Origin: CAWJHE01 sp964614855
GTDB taxonomy: Bacteria > Chloroflexota > Anaerolineae > Anaerolineales > UBA4823
Assembly: GCA_964614855.1 (NCBI GenBank)
Contig: CAZTMX010000044.1
Span: 1 to 17,872, forward strand
Direction: 5' to 3'
DNA: 17,872 bases
The notes under the pieces were generated by a model that saw only the letters and a program-made list of their open reading frames with translations, did no database searches and was not told where the DNA came from. Both the position numbers and the translations under genes were made by a program. This document shows positions 1 to 7,713 of this stretch, piece by piece; within the stretch, counting starts at the first letter, position 1; each line of letters opens with the position of its first letter.

Positions 1-75
1 CTGGGTTTTCTCCTGATCACCGATAAATTCCCCACCACTATGCTAGGCTTCCTACCCTATCCATAAGGAGCAATC

Positions 76-1710
76 ATGAAATACGTTCGTGTTGCAGAAA
101 TGCAAGCAATCGAAAGAGAAGCCGATGCCAAAGGCATCAGCTATTCAATGATGATGGAAAATGCCGGCCGCGGCCTGGCTGAAGCCGTTATGGATGCCTA
201 CGGCTACCTGGATGAAGACGGCGCGTTGGGTCTAGTCGGTTCGGGAAACAATGGCGGCGATACCCTGGTGGCATTGGAAATCCTGGCAAAAGAGGGCTGG
301 AAAACCAGCGCTTATATCCTGCGCCCACGCAGTGACGCCGATCCATTGGTTGAGCGCTTGCTACAGGCCGGCGGCGCGGTCATCCACGCCGCACAAGACC
401 CGGAGCACAAGCAGCTTTTTACCCTGTTGGAGAGTTGCGGTGTTGTGCTGGACGGCATCCTGGGTACCGGGTTTCGCCTGCCGCTGCAAGGCGAACTGGC
501 TGAAGCCATGACAGCCGTCAAGCATAAGCTGGCGCAAATGCCCGAAGCGCCGTTTGTGGTGGCGGTGGATTGTCCATCCGGTGTGGATTGCGACACAGGA
601 GCAGCCGCACCAGAATGCCTGCCAGCCCATCTGACGGTCACCATGGCAGCCATCAAGCAGGGTTTGTTTAAATTCCCAGCTTACAACCTTATCGGCGAAT
701 ACCAGGTGGTTGGCATCGGGCTGCCGGAAGGCGAGCGGGCATTGGAAGCAGAAAAAGCCGTGACATGCAGCGTGGTAGATTTAGACTGGGTGCGGGATGT
801 TCTGCCGAAACGCCCTGTCGACGCCCACAAAGGCACCTTCGGCACGGCATTGGTCGCTGCCGGCTCTGTGAACTATACCGGGGCAGCCCATCTTGCCGGG
901 GAAGCGGCATATCGCGCCGGCGCTGGATTGGTCACCCTGGCGGTCCCCGCCCCGCTGCACGCAGCGCTTGCCGGTCAATTCCCCGAAGCCACCTGGCTGC
1001 TGCTGCCGCATGAAATGGGCGTCATTGCAGCAGATGCAGCCCAGGTTATTTTCGAAAACCTGTCTAAAGCCACGGCTTTGCTGGTTGGGCCAGGTTTCGG
1101 CATGGAAGAGACAACGGGAGAGTTCCTGCGCAAATTGCTCAGTGGTGCACCAAAACAAAAGCAAGCGACGATGGGGTTTGTGAGAAGCTCACAACAACCG
1201 GTTTCCTCCGAGTCAGCAAAACTCCCCCCACTGGTGCTGGATGCAGACGGCTTGAAATTGCTGGCAGCTATGCCAGATTGGCCGGCTCGGCTGCCAGAAG
1301 TGAGCATCCTGACCCCGCACCCCGGTGAAATGAGCGCGCTGACGGGTCTATCGACGAGTGAAATCCAGGCTGAACGCCTGGACATCGCCCGGCGCTGCAG
1401 CCAGGAGTGGGGGCATGTGGTTGTCCTGAAGGGCGCTTTTACGGTTATTGCCGAGCCAGGCGGGCAGGCTGCAATCATCCCAGTTGCAAGCCCGGCGTTG
1501 GCGCGCGCCGGCTCTGGCGATGTGCTGGCGGGGATCATCACCGGCCTGCGTGCGCAAGGCATGCCCGCATTCGAAGCCGCGGCTGCCGGCGCATGGATCC
1601 ACGCGCAGGCGGGTCTGCTGGCAGCTTATGACCTGGGGTCAAGCGCAGCGGTATTAGCCGGGGATATCCTGGCGCAAACCGTGCATGTGATGGCAGATTT
1701 GAGCTGTTGA
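76..1710 (+). CDS. nnr: Bifunctional NAD(P)H-hydrate epimerase / ADP-dependent NAD(P)H-hydrate dehydratase
   Basis: Repairs hydrated NAD(P)H: the N-terminal YjeF_N domain epimerises R- and S-NAD(P)HX and the C-terminal carbohydrate-kinase-like domain dehydrates S-NAD(P)HX using ADP. The protein has 544 residues. YjeF_N spans about 1-230, with GSGNNGGD at 55-62, DGILGTG at 126-132 and VDCPSGVDCDTG at 164-175. The dehydratase domain spans about 240-540, with HKGTFG, LLVGPGFG, LVLDADG, LTPHPGE and AGSGDVLAG, whose Asp (about 482) is the expected catalytic residue. GSGD replaces the commoner GTGD. AAGGAG lies 6 bases before the ATG. Residues about 365-383 look like an in-frame insertion before LVLDADG, and the DNA there is hairpin-like. 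The gene ends at a strong terminator and appears to stand alone, although its promoter may lie before the window. The family assignment is secure. Confidence 0.96.
   Translation: MKYVRVAEMQAIEREADAKGISYSMMMENAGRGLAEAVMDAYGYLDEDGALGLVGSGNNGGDTLVALEILAKEGWKTSAYILRPRSDADPLVERLLQAGGAVIHAAQDPEHKQLFTLLESCGVVLDGILGTGFRLPLQGELAEAMTAVKHKLAQMPEAPFVVAVDCPSGVDCDTGAAAPECLPAHLTVTMAAIKQGLFKFPAYNLIGEYQVVGIGLPEGERALEAEKAVTCSVVDLDWVRDVLPKRPVDAHKGTFGTALVAAGSVNYTGAAHLAGEAAYRAGAGLVTLAVPAPLHAALAGQFPEATWLLLPHEMGVIAADAAQVIFENLSKATALLVGPGFGMEETTGEFLRKLLSGAPKQKQATMGFVRSSQQPVSSESAKLPPLVLDADGLKLLAAMPDWPARLPEVSILTPHPGEMSALTGLSTSEIQAERLDIARRCSQEWGHVVVLKGAFTVIAEPGGQAAIIPVASPALARAGSGDVLAGIITGLRAQGMPAFEAAAAGAWIHAQAGLLAAYDLGSSAAVLAGDILAQTVHVMADLSC
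1173..1229. repeat. Possible small palindromic insertion inside nnr
   Basis: About 57 bases with near-inverted ends (GGGGTTT at the left, AAACTCCCC at the right) and an internal perfect hairpin, TTGTGAG / AAG / CTCACAA at 1178-1194. It encodes roughly residues 365-383 of Nnr, a Ser/Gln-rich stretch between two conserved blocks where family members usually have a shorter loop. The shape suggests a REP/MITE-like element kept in frame. No second copy was seen in the window, so a mobile origin is unproven. Confidence 0.35.
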
Positions 1711-1726
1711 GCAAGTACCATAAAAC

Positions 1727-1775
1727 AAAAACAGGGGTTGGCACAAGGATACCTTGCTTGCCAACTCCTGTTTTT
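1727..1775. terminator. Bidirectional intrinsic terminator between nnr and the YtxH gene
   Basis: Long hairpin: 1727-1743 pairs with 1759-1775 over 17 pairs with one G-U. An inner CAAGG/CCTTG stem sits at 1744-1748/1752-1756. It is flanked by an A-run on the left and TTTTTT on the right, so it can stop transcription from both convergent genes, which end at 1710 (plus) and 1798 (minus). Confidence 0.9.
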
Positions 1776-1797
1776 TATTTGCAGCAGTGTGCGGAAA

Positions 1798-2163
1798 TTA
1801 CTCGCTGGCTTCTTCGACTTCAGGTAGTACCACCGGGGTTTCCAGGGGCTCTGTAACCTTTGTCTTTAGTTCTAGCGCACGTTCCTTTGTGGCTTTCGCC
1901 AGGTCATCCGCACGCACACGCAGCTCCTGCAGGGCTTCGTCGGCTCGTACGCTGGCGTCTTCAAAAGCTTTCTCAGCTTTCATGCGTGCATCATGGCTCA
2001 AGTCCACAGCCCGGTTGCGTAATTCAATGCTCTTTTCCTTGATCACTGTGCGGGTTTCTTCACCCGAATTTGGCGCAGATAGCAAGGCAGCCACTGCACC
2101 CACCACACCGCCAAGGATCAAACCAGCAAAGAAAATCCCAAAATCATCATTCTTATTCGACAT
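1798..2163 (-). CDS. YtxH domain-containing small protein
   Basis: 121 residues. A hydrophobic, glycine-rich segment at about 8-29 (FFAGLILGGVVGAVAALLSAP) followed by a P-x-S-G-E-E/T-R motif is typical of the YtxH family. Residues about 35-105 are charged, Ala/Glu/Arg-rich and probably a long helix or coiled coil; the tail is acidic. Likely membrane-anchored with a cytoplasmic helix. The molecular function of the family is poorly known, with some members linked to general stress. The ATG is preceded by AAAGGAGAG. The stop of the upstream membrane-protein gene is only 3 bases before this start, so the two are surely cotranscribed. Confidence 0.85.
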   Translation of the reverse strand: MSNKNDDFGIFFAGLILGGVVGAVAALLSAPNSGEETRTVIKEKSIELRNRAVDLSHDARMKAEKAFEDASVRADEALQELRVRADDLAKATKERALELKTKVTEPLETPVVLPEVEEASE

Positions 2164-2166
2164 GTG

Positions 2167-2703
2167 TCACTCTCCTTTGGATGTCTTAGATCGATTACTT
2201 TTTTTCCCCAGACCAATTAATTGAAAGAGTTGCGACAACCCGGCCAGGTATTCATTCATTTTGACTACCGGTTCGACCAGGTTATTGCTCAGGAATACCG
2301 TTGTTCCGCGCAGGTGGCTGACTGTCTCCTGTGTGGTATCCATGATCGGCTTGATTTCATTTTGCAGCAGGTTGATCAGGCGAGCCAGCTGGACCATCAA
2401 GATCACCAGCGCAATACCAATGAGTAAAGTCTCTAACGCCATAAAGATAATAAATATATCGCGAATTGTCTCCGTGGGAGTATTCGGCTGCATCAAATAA
2501 TAGACACCCAGGATGATCCCGGCCAGCACAAGCACCAACACAACCACAGCTATAAAGATCAGCTTTCGTTGATCTGTTGCGGTTTTTACGGCAGAAGCAG
2601 GTGCAGAAGCAGAAGCAGAATCAGAATCAGAATCAGAAGCCGGTAAAACCTGGCTCGGCTCAGTAGTAGTGGTTTCCTGGGTAGGCAAATCAGTATTTTC
2701 CAT
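2167..2703 (-). CDS. Small two-helix membrane protein with Ser/Asp/Ala-rich N-terminus
   Basis: 178 residues. Residues 1-45 are polar and low in complexity (a run of S/D, then S/A pairs) encoded by a hexameric DNA repeat. Transmembrane segments are at about 48-70 (LIFIAVVVLVLVLAGIILGVYYL) and about 82-108. The C-terminal part (112-178) is amphipathic and resembles the DUF948-like proteins that often precede YtxH genes, as here. The C-terminus is basic. Function is unknown; it may form an envelope-associated pair with the YtxH protein. GGAAA lies about 12 bases upstream of the ATG. Confident that it is a gene, not of any role. Confidence 0.8.
   Translation of the reverse strand: MENTDLPTQETTTTEPSQVLPASDSDSDSASASAPASAVKTATDQRKLIFIAVVVLVLVLAGIILGVYYLMQPNTPTETIRDIFIIFMALETLLIGIALVILMVQLARLINLLQNEIKPIMDTTQETVSHLRGTTVFLSNNLVEPVVKMNEYLAGLSQLFQLIGLGKKSNRSKTSKGE
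2590..2640. repeat. Hexameric simple repeat inside the membrane-protein gene
   Basis: Degenerate tandem GCAGAA/TCAGAA units on the plus strand, interrupted once, encoding the alternating Ser-Asp then Ser-Ala run of the minus-strand protein. As the unit is six bases, length changes would keep the reading frame. Confidence 0.7.
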
Positions 2704-2740
2704 AATAAAATTTGATTTCCTGAATTTATGGCTTGATTAA

Positions 2741-2746
2741 ATTATA
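2741..2746 (-). promoter_or_regulatory. Possible -10 box for the 2703-1798 unit
   Basis: Reads TATAAT on the minus strand, 38 bases before the start codon of the membrane-protein gene. No convincing -35 hexamer at 16-18 bases was seen, so this is only a candidate. Confidence 0.4.
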
Positions 2747-2844
2747 TCATGAGCTTGAGAATCTCCCCATCAATTGTGACAGAATCGGTTTAATATTTGC
2801 TCATATTTATAAATGGCGTAAAGCGGATTAAAAAAATACGGCGC

Positions 2845-2856
2845 GTGAAATTTCAC
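2845..2856. promoter_or_regulatory. 12-bp perfect palindrome upstream of the AsnC-type regulator
   Basis: GTGAAATTTCAC is perfectly self-complementary and lies 14 bases before the -35 box of the regulator gene, inside the divergent intergenic region 2704-2917. A second, AT-rich palindrome (ATTTATAAAT) is at 2805-2814. Lrp/AsnC proteins commonly autoregulate through such sites, so it is a plausible operator. Confidence 0.45.
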
Positions 2857-2870
2857 AATAATAGAATCGC

Positions 2871-2899
2871 TTGCCTGTCTACGATGATCACAGTATAAT
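2871..2899 (+). promoter_or_regulatory. Sigma-70-type promoter for the AsnC-type regulator
   Basis: TTGCCT at 2871-2876 and TATAAT at 2894-2899 with a 17-base spacer. The predicted start at about 2906 leaves a leader of only about 12 bases before the ATG at 2918, or about 24 before the alternative GTG at 2930. Confidence 0.75.
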
Positions 2900-2917
2900 C
2901 TTCCAATCTTACGAATA

Positions 2918-3418
2918 ATGGACGGAATTGTGGATAAAATAGACCTTAATATCATCAATCTGTTGCAGGCCGATGGCAGAAAACCATACACGGATATCGC
3001 AAAAATCCTGGGGATTTCTGAAGGTACAGTTCGAAACCGCGTGTCCAGGTTATTGCAGGAACAAGTGATCCAGATCGTCAGCCTGGCGGATCCAAGCAAG
3101 ATGGGCTACGATGCACCGGCATTGATCGGCGTATCTGTTCAGCCCAGCATGCTGGATGCCGTGGCAAAGAAGATCTCTGGTTTTCCAGAAGTAAATCACC
3201 TGGTGATGGTTTCCGGCGAGTTTGATCTATTCGTCAGCGTTTTATGTCGAGACCGCAATCACCTGGCTACGTTTCTAAATGAAAAGTTGATGCATGTCAG
3301 CGGGATTTCGCGCACGCAAACTTTTCTCACTCTGAAGACGTATAAAATGACGCCTGGACCAGGTCAAGGGATGGTAAAGGCTGTGGAAGAGAAAAAAGGT
3401 AGCAGCGATAAGAAATAG
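2918..3418 (+). CDS. Lrp/AsnC family transcriptional regulator
   Basis: 166 residues, the usual length. The N-terminal winged HTH (about 5-52) contains DKIDLNIINLLQADGRKPYTDIA and the recognition-helix region ISEGTVRNRVSRL. The RAM effector/oligomerisation domain (about 66-150) has the alpha-beta pattern ending in the typical RTQTFLTLKTYK. The tail is basic. It likely senses an amino acid or similar small molecule. Start choice: ATG at 2918 has no good ribosome site. GTG at 2930 would give the more typical VDKIDLN beginning and is preceded by GGACGG, so the true start may be four codons further in. Its promoter and a nearby palindrome suggest autoregulation. Targets cannot be read from the sequence. 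Confidence 0.93.
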   Translation: MDGIVDKIDLNIINLLQADGRKPYTDIAKILGISEGTVRNRVSRLLQEQVIQIVSLADPSKMGYDAPALIGVSVQPSMLDAVAKKISGFPEVNHLVMVSGEFDLFVSVLCRDRNHLATFLNEKLMHVSGISRTQTFLTLKTYKMTPGPGQGMVKAVEEKKGSSDKK

Positions 3419-3427
3419 TTAGCAATT

Positions 3428-3475
3428 GAAAAATATCAGCCCTGGCTCCCCAGCTGACTGCCTAAAGCCAGGGCT
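3428..3475 (-). terminator. Intrinsic terminator at the end of the HD gene unit
   Basis: Perfect 10-bp inverted repeat, 3438-3447 with 3466-3475 (AGCCCTGGCT / AGCCAGGGCT, 18-base loop), overlapping the last codons of the minus-strand HD gene. On that strand it is followed by GATATTTTTC. The T-run is short and offset, so efficiency is uncertain. Confidence 0.55.
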
Positions 3476-4035
3476 TCAATCTCTCCAACAACTTGTTTCA
3501 GGTCTTCTACCATCGGGGAAAGGGAAACCTGGGAGAAAATTTCCACCAGGCTGCGGTAATACCATAAGGTGCCTGACCTGCCGCCATTAAAGCGCAGCCA
3601 GACATCTGCGCCCTGCAAGCGCAAATCGCGCAGGATCGCCCGTGCGTTATGGAGCTTGTCCGCCAGGGAGACCCGCAGCACGCCAGCATCCGCAGACTGC
3701 AGATGTTCCAGATAACGCTCTTTTCGCTCCCGCCAGGGGGGTTTTGGCGTCAAGTAGGTATCACTGCAGGCATCGACTATCCCCGCCACTGCTTCACCGA
3801 AACGAAGGCGTATCTGTTCCAGCGTGGGCAGGCCGCCCTGGTCTTCGACTGCATCGTGCAGCAGGGCTGCGATGGCCTGGTCTTCATCACCGCCGTCTTC
3901 CAAGACAAGCGCAGCCACAGCCAACAGGTGCGCCAGGTAAGGCGTGTTCGTGCCTTTGCGTACCTGCAGTTGATGCAGCTCAGCTGCATACACCAGGGCT
4001 TCACTAAAACAGTTGGTGAGCAGACCCTTGTTCAT
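3436..4035 (-). CDS. Small HD-domain phosphohydrolase, RelA/SpoT-hydrolase (MESH1)-like
   Basis: 199 residues, with a complete metal-dependent HD set in the order seen in RelA/SpoT hydrolase domains: RKGTNTPYLAH (H36), LLHDAVED (H60-D61 and the E64-D65 pair) and SLADKLHNA (D126). There is no synthetase, TGS or ACT domain, so it resembles the small alarmone hydrolases. By family it could remove pyrophosphate from (p)ppGpp or act on another nucleotide; the substrate is not shown by the sequence. The start is ATG, with only a weak AGGTAGG upstream. It lies 22 bases after the OsmC-like gene on the same strand and is likely the last gene of the NYN-OsmC-HD unit. Confidence 0.87.
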   Translation of the reverse strand: MNKGLLTNCFSEALVYAAELHQLQVRKGTNTPYLAHLLAVAALVLEDGGDEDQAIAALLHDAVEDQGGLPTLEQIRLRFGEAVAGIVDACSDTYLTPKPPWRERKERYLEHLQSADAGVLRVSLADKLHNARAILRDLRLQGADVWLRFNGGRSGTLWYYRSLVEIFSQVSLSPMVEDLKQVVGEIEALALGSQLGSQG

Positions 4036-4057
4036 GCGCCTACCTGGTTACCACTGC

Positions 4058-4492
4058 CTAGCGGCTTTTGAGCGTCTGGTCGCGAATTATTTCGTAACTA
4101 TTGGTGATCTCCGCCGTGGGGCGCAAGGTATTGGTGACTGAGCAGTACTTTTCTTCAGAAAGATGGATCGCCTTCTCCAATTTCTGCGCGTCAACATCGC
4201 CATAGGCAATGTAATTAAGATGAATGTGAGTGAAAGTGTAAGGCGGTTCTTGTTTTTGTTCCCCTGTGCAGGTCACCTTTAAATCCAGCAGAGGCTCGCG
4301 CTGTTTCAGTAAGATTTCCACCACATCATAACTGGAACAGGCAGCTGCTGCCATCAGCAAAAGATCGGATGGTTTTACACCCACCCATTGAAATTCAGGG
4401 TCGGGTGAGCGCCCTACCACGATCGAATGCCCATTCGAATCACTCACAACCATCATATGTTCTTCAAGCCAACGAAGTGTAATCGTACCCAT
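4058..4492 (-). CDS. OsmC/Ohr family protein
   Basis: 144 residues, the normal size for the family. The two conserved cysteines are present: C52 in AACSSYDVVEIL and C117 in EKYCSVTNTL, as in thiol peroxidases that reduce organic hydroperoxides. C75 is an extra cysteine. The N-terminal strand region and the VGVKPSDLLLMAAAACSS segment are typical of the OsmC branch rather than classical Ohr. It acts in the cytoplasm. A strong AAGGAG lies 6 bases before the ATG. It starts 17 bases after the NYN gene, so is probably cotranscribed. The physiological substrate is unknown. Confidence 0.92.
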   Translation of the reverse strand: MGTITLRWLEEHMMVVSDSNGHSIVVGRSPDPEFQWVGVKPSDLLLMAAAACSSYDVVEILLKQREPLLDLKVTCTGEQKQEPPYTFTHIHLNYIAYGDVDAQKLEKAIHLSEEKYCSVTNTLRPTAEITNSYEIIRDQTLKSR

Positions 4493-4509
4493 AAAATCTC
4501 CTTAATTGA

Positions 4510-6504
4510 TTAATACTGGCTGGCATTGGAAAGGATTTCTTCCATTTGCTCGGCGACGCGACCATTTTCCGGGTTGTCGCTGCGGCTGATCATCAGCTGG
4601 TTGGCGATACGGTGCAGCAAACCCGGGTTGACCCGCGCCAGCTCCAGGGTGATTTTTTGCCAGAATTTGCGTAATTCAGCGTTTGGATGCGTGGCAGCCG
4701 AGACAGCGATCTGCGCTGGCGACGACATATTGGAGTTCCATGCGCTGACATTGATATCCAGCTCGCGCCCGGCGTTGGACCAGAAATATGCCAGCATAGG
4801 GTTAATCAACCCGCGCATTCGGCTCCATAGAGGATCATCTTCCTGGACCAGGGAGAAGAAAGCTAAATAGTACATGCGAGCGGATGCATAATCTCGATTG
4901 ACCTGAGATAATTTTCCCGCCACCGCCGAAGCATAGGAGGCCATGTACCAGCGCAGCTCTTCCAGTGTGGCATCGGATTCGCCTTTGACCACCGCATCCC
5001 ACTGCAGGCGGCAAGCCAGCAGATAGGTGTTGCTGGAAGCGGCAAAGTCCTGCGAACGCAGCAGCATGGCTTTCTTGGCATAAGAGCGGGCGGTTTCAAC
5101 CCCCGGTGCAATGTCTTTCGGCAGCTCCAGCTGCTCAATATCCCGCACCAGGATTTGCAGCACCGGGTCGCTCTCAAAAGGCAGGATGCCGCGCCCGGGC
5201 AAAAGGTAACGTTTGCCCTTGCTGGTGATCAAACCGCGCTTGCGCAGGTCATCCAACAGCGATTGGAGATACTCCTCCTGAGACCGGTCGTTGACCAGCA
5301 AATAAGCCAGCTCGCCTAAATCGATGTCATAACCCGAGCGGATAATGGCATGCAAAAAGTCCGACTCAGCCCTTTCTACCATCACCGCCTCGCTGATGAT
5401 GCCTGCATCCAACCAGACAGGCGAATGGATCGAGGTGGGGTTTTCTTTGAAGTCAAATGCCCCCTGGCGAAACGCCAGCTGCATAATCTCCCGTATGCTG
5501 TTCTTGTTGCGCAGCAGTCCCTGGTTTTCGTACCGTTCACCCAACGCTTCGACCAAACCATCCAACGAATACTGGCCGCCGTGTTCGATCAACTCACGAT
5601 AGATATCGCGCAAGACATCCCTGCGTGTGTTCATATCGACTGTGGAAAGTTTTACCCGCGTCAGCACCTGGCGATACTGCGAGTCCAGACCCTGTCGGGG
5701 AGCCGCAGGGGGTTCTACCCTGGCTGGAGCTGTAGCTGACCTGGTTTCTAAAGGCATTTCTTCTGCGCCTTCTTCTGGCGCAGAGGCGTAGTCTGCCGGG
5801 GCGGCAAATAATTGAAAATCACGATCAAACAGACGCACAAGATCCCGGTTATCCTCCAACCAGGATCTGAACTGGGAGTAACCAAAATTGGCTTCGTTGA
5901 AGGCTGGATCCATGAGCAGCATGGTTTGCTTCAGCCGGGTGGCTAAGATAGGAATGTCTCCCCGCTGGCCGTGTGCATGCAAGGCTTTTGTCAACAGCGC
6001 ACGCGCCTGTTCAATGGCGATACAGGACTGCTCATCCACATCCGCCATCTCACCAAGGGCGGTTTCCAGGTAAATAAACTCATCGCAGGCTTTTACCAAC
6101 AGATCGTGGGTGATATTGCGCGGGCCGATGCCAATGGTATAACGCCCGTACTCACGCAGCTTGGCAACCAGCGGGCTGAAATCACTATCGCCTGAGACGA
6201 TGACAAAGGTCTGGATCTGCTGGCGGTTTAGCGCGATTTCGAAGGCATCGATCGCCATGCGGATATCAGCGCGGTTCTTGCCGGCGCGCACGCTGTAAAT
6301 CTGGATCAGGTCCATGGAATTGTCCATCATTTCATCGCGATAGCGTGAGAAACGAGACCAATCGGCATAAGCGCGCTTGACAACCGCAGGGCCGCGGCTT
6401 TGCAAGTATTCCATCAGCGAGGTCACCTTGAAATCAAAAAACTCCCTCTCTGCCCAAAGAGCCACATTTTCGAAATCGATAAAAACTGCCATTTGTTTAT
6501 TCAT
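4510..6504 (-). CDS. NYN (LabA-like PIN) domain protein with OST-HTH/LOTUS domain
   Basis: 664 residues. Residues 1-150 form an NYN/PIN-like nuclease domain with FIDFENV (D10, N13), NRADIRMAIDA (D80, D86) and VSGDSDFSPLV (D106, D108), the acidic set expected for metal-dependent RNA cleavage. Residues about 158-235 match an OST-HTH/LOTUS winged helix, which binds RNA. After a Pro/Ala/Glu-rich linker (about 236-272), residues 275-360 look like a second related winged helix. The C-terminal 300 residues are mostly helical, with a winged-helix-like piece at about 380-440 and a TPR-like helical repeat region after it; I do not recognise this part. Many family members are around 250 residues, so this one is long. 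GGAG lies before the ATG. It is the first gene of a three-gene unit. RNase activity is inferred from motifs only. Confidence 0.9.
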   Translation of the reverse strand: MNKQMAVFIDFENVALWAEREFFDFKVTSLMEYLQSRGPAVVKRAYADWSRFSRYRDEMMDNSMDLIQIYSVRAGKNRADIRMAIDAFEIALNRQQIQTFVIVSGDSDFSPLVAKLREYGRYTIGIGPRNITHDLLVKACDEFIYLETALGEMADVDEQSCIAIEQARALLTKALHAHGQRGDIPILATRLKQTMLLMDPAFNEANFGYSQFRSWLEDNRDLVRLFDRDFQLFAAPADYASAPEEGAEEMPLETRSATAPARVEPPAAPRQGLDSQYRQVLTRVKLSTVDMNTRRDVLRDIYRELIEHGGQYSLDGLVEALGERYENQGLLRNKNSIREIMQLAFRQGAFDFKENPTSIHSPVWLDAGIISEAVMVERAESDFLHAIIRSGYDIDLGELAYLLVNDRSQEEYLQSLLDDLRKRGLITSKGKRYLLPGRGILPFESDPVLQILVRDIEQLELPKDIAPGVETARSYAKKAMLLRSQDFAASSNTYLLACRLQWDAVVKGESDATLEELRWYMASYASAVAGKLSQVNRDYASARMYYLAFFSLVQEDDPLWSRMRGLINPMLAYFWSNAGRELDINVSAWNSNMSSPAQIAVSAATHPNAELRKFWQKITLELARVNPGLLHRIANQLMISRSDNPENGRVAEQMEEILSNASQY

Positions 6505-6586
6505 TTTTTTGATTCTCCATTTTTTGCGCTTAGATTCCCAGCCTTTGGGTGCCGCTTTCCTGCTTTTTATTTAGTAGAGTAGTATA

Positions 6587-7699
6587 TCAGAACATCCAGA
6601 TTTGCTTTGCATTTTGCAGCACAGATCGCCAGGAAAAACCACCTTTGCGCGGGGAAGGCCCTAATGGGTCTGCCCAGTCCCTCCCTAATAGTGCGCAAAC
6701 CACTGCCTGGGCGCAGGCAGCTGCTGCATCAAGATCGTAACCGCCTTCCAGGAATAAGGCAATTTTCCCTTCACAATTTTCTTTCGCCCAGGTATTTAGA
6801 CGCTGCAACAAAAGATAAAACCCTTGGGCAGAGAGTTGGATGTGACCAAATGGGTCCATCCAATGCGGGTCAAACCCCAGGCTGACCAGCAACATCTGCG
6901 GTTGAAAACGGCTGAGCTGGGGCAGGATCAGCTCATCCATCACCGCCAGGTAGCCTTCATCACCCGTCCCAGGCGGTAGCGGAATATTCATATTGAAGCC
7001 CACACCTGGACCGTCACCGGTTTCTTCAAGCATCCCTGTGTAAGGAAAGAGAGGGGACTGGTGTGTAGAAATAAACATCACCTGCGGATTACTATAGAAA
7101 ATGCTTTGCGTACCGTTTCCGTGATGCAGATCCAGGTCAATGATTGCTAGTTTTTCAGGATGGGTAGGATCGGACAGCAAACCGGTCCAGTTACCGGTCG
7201 CAATGTCCTGCGACAAGCCGGGCAGGGGACCGCGCTGGAGACCGGGCTGGGTATCGTGCAGCAAGTATTCAGCCGCGAAGGCAATATTGTTAAGCAGGCA
7301 AAAACCCATGCCGTAGCTGCGGGTGGCATGGTGACCGGGTGGCCTGGTAAGGGCAAAACCGCAGCGGCTGCGCCCTAGCCAGACTTCTTGCGCCACTGCC
7401 AGCCCTCCCCCAACCGCTTGCAGTGCCAGGCGCCAGGTTTCCGGCGTGGTGAAAGTATCTGCATCGAGGTCTAAACCGGAGAAACAAGCTCTTTTCAGAT
7501 GCGCCAGGTATGCAGGATCGTGCACGCTTGATAACAGGGTTTCATCCACTGCCATTGGTGGAATTTTCAAAAAAGGCTGCCACAGGTCCAATTGGTGCAA
7601 GCCGTTGACCACCGCCGTAACCCTATCAGGCCGCTCCGGATGACCCGGCTCAAAATGCGCCTGGTGACCTTCGGGATAGAAATACACAAGCTCTTGCAA
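6587..7699 (-). CDS. Histone deacetylase / AcuC / acetylpolyamine amidohydrolase family protein
   Basis: 370 residues. This zinc amidohydrolase family removes acetyl groups from lysine or polyamines. The active site is complete: HPERPDR near 20-26, RPPGHHAT (H123, H124), DLDLHHGNGTQ (D190 and H192 as zinc ligands), GFDPH (D277) and FLEGGYD (Y321). Residues about 150-180, between the NNIAFAAEYLL helix and the zinc motif, are longer than usual and Gly/Pro-rich. The start is TTG at 7699 with GAGG upstream; GTG four codons in is an alternative. It begins 14 bases after the DUF4129 gene, so it is likely the last gene of the MoxR unit. Its substrate cannot be told from the sequence. Confidence 0.93.
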   Translation of the reverse strand: MQELVYFYPEGHQAHFEPGHPERPDRVTAVVNGLHQLDLWQPFLKIPPMAVDETLLSSVHDPAYLAHLKRACFSGLDLDADTFTTPETWRLALQAVGGGLAVAQEVWLGRSRCGFALTRPPGHHATRSYGMGFCLLNNIAFAAEYLLHDTQPGLQRGPLPGLSQDIATGNWTGLLSDPTHPEKLAIIDLDLHHGNGTQSIFYSNPQVMFISTHQSPLFPYTGMLEETGDGPGVGFNMNIPLPPGTGDEGYLAVMDELILPQLSRFQPQMLLVSLGFDPHWMDPFGHIQLSAQGFYLLLQRLNTWAKENCEGKIALFLEGGYDLDAAAACAQAVVCALLGRDWADPLGPSPRKGGFSWRSVLQNAKQIWMF

Positions 7700-7713
7700 A
7701 GAAGCCTCGCTTT

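Noticed and set aside
1754..2224. 156-codon open frame on the plus strand
   Set aside because: Antisense to the YtxH gene, which has a clear domain and ribosome site; this frame is Ser-rich shadow.
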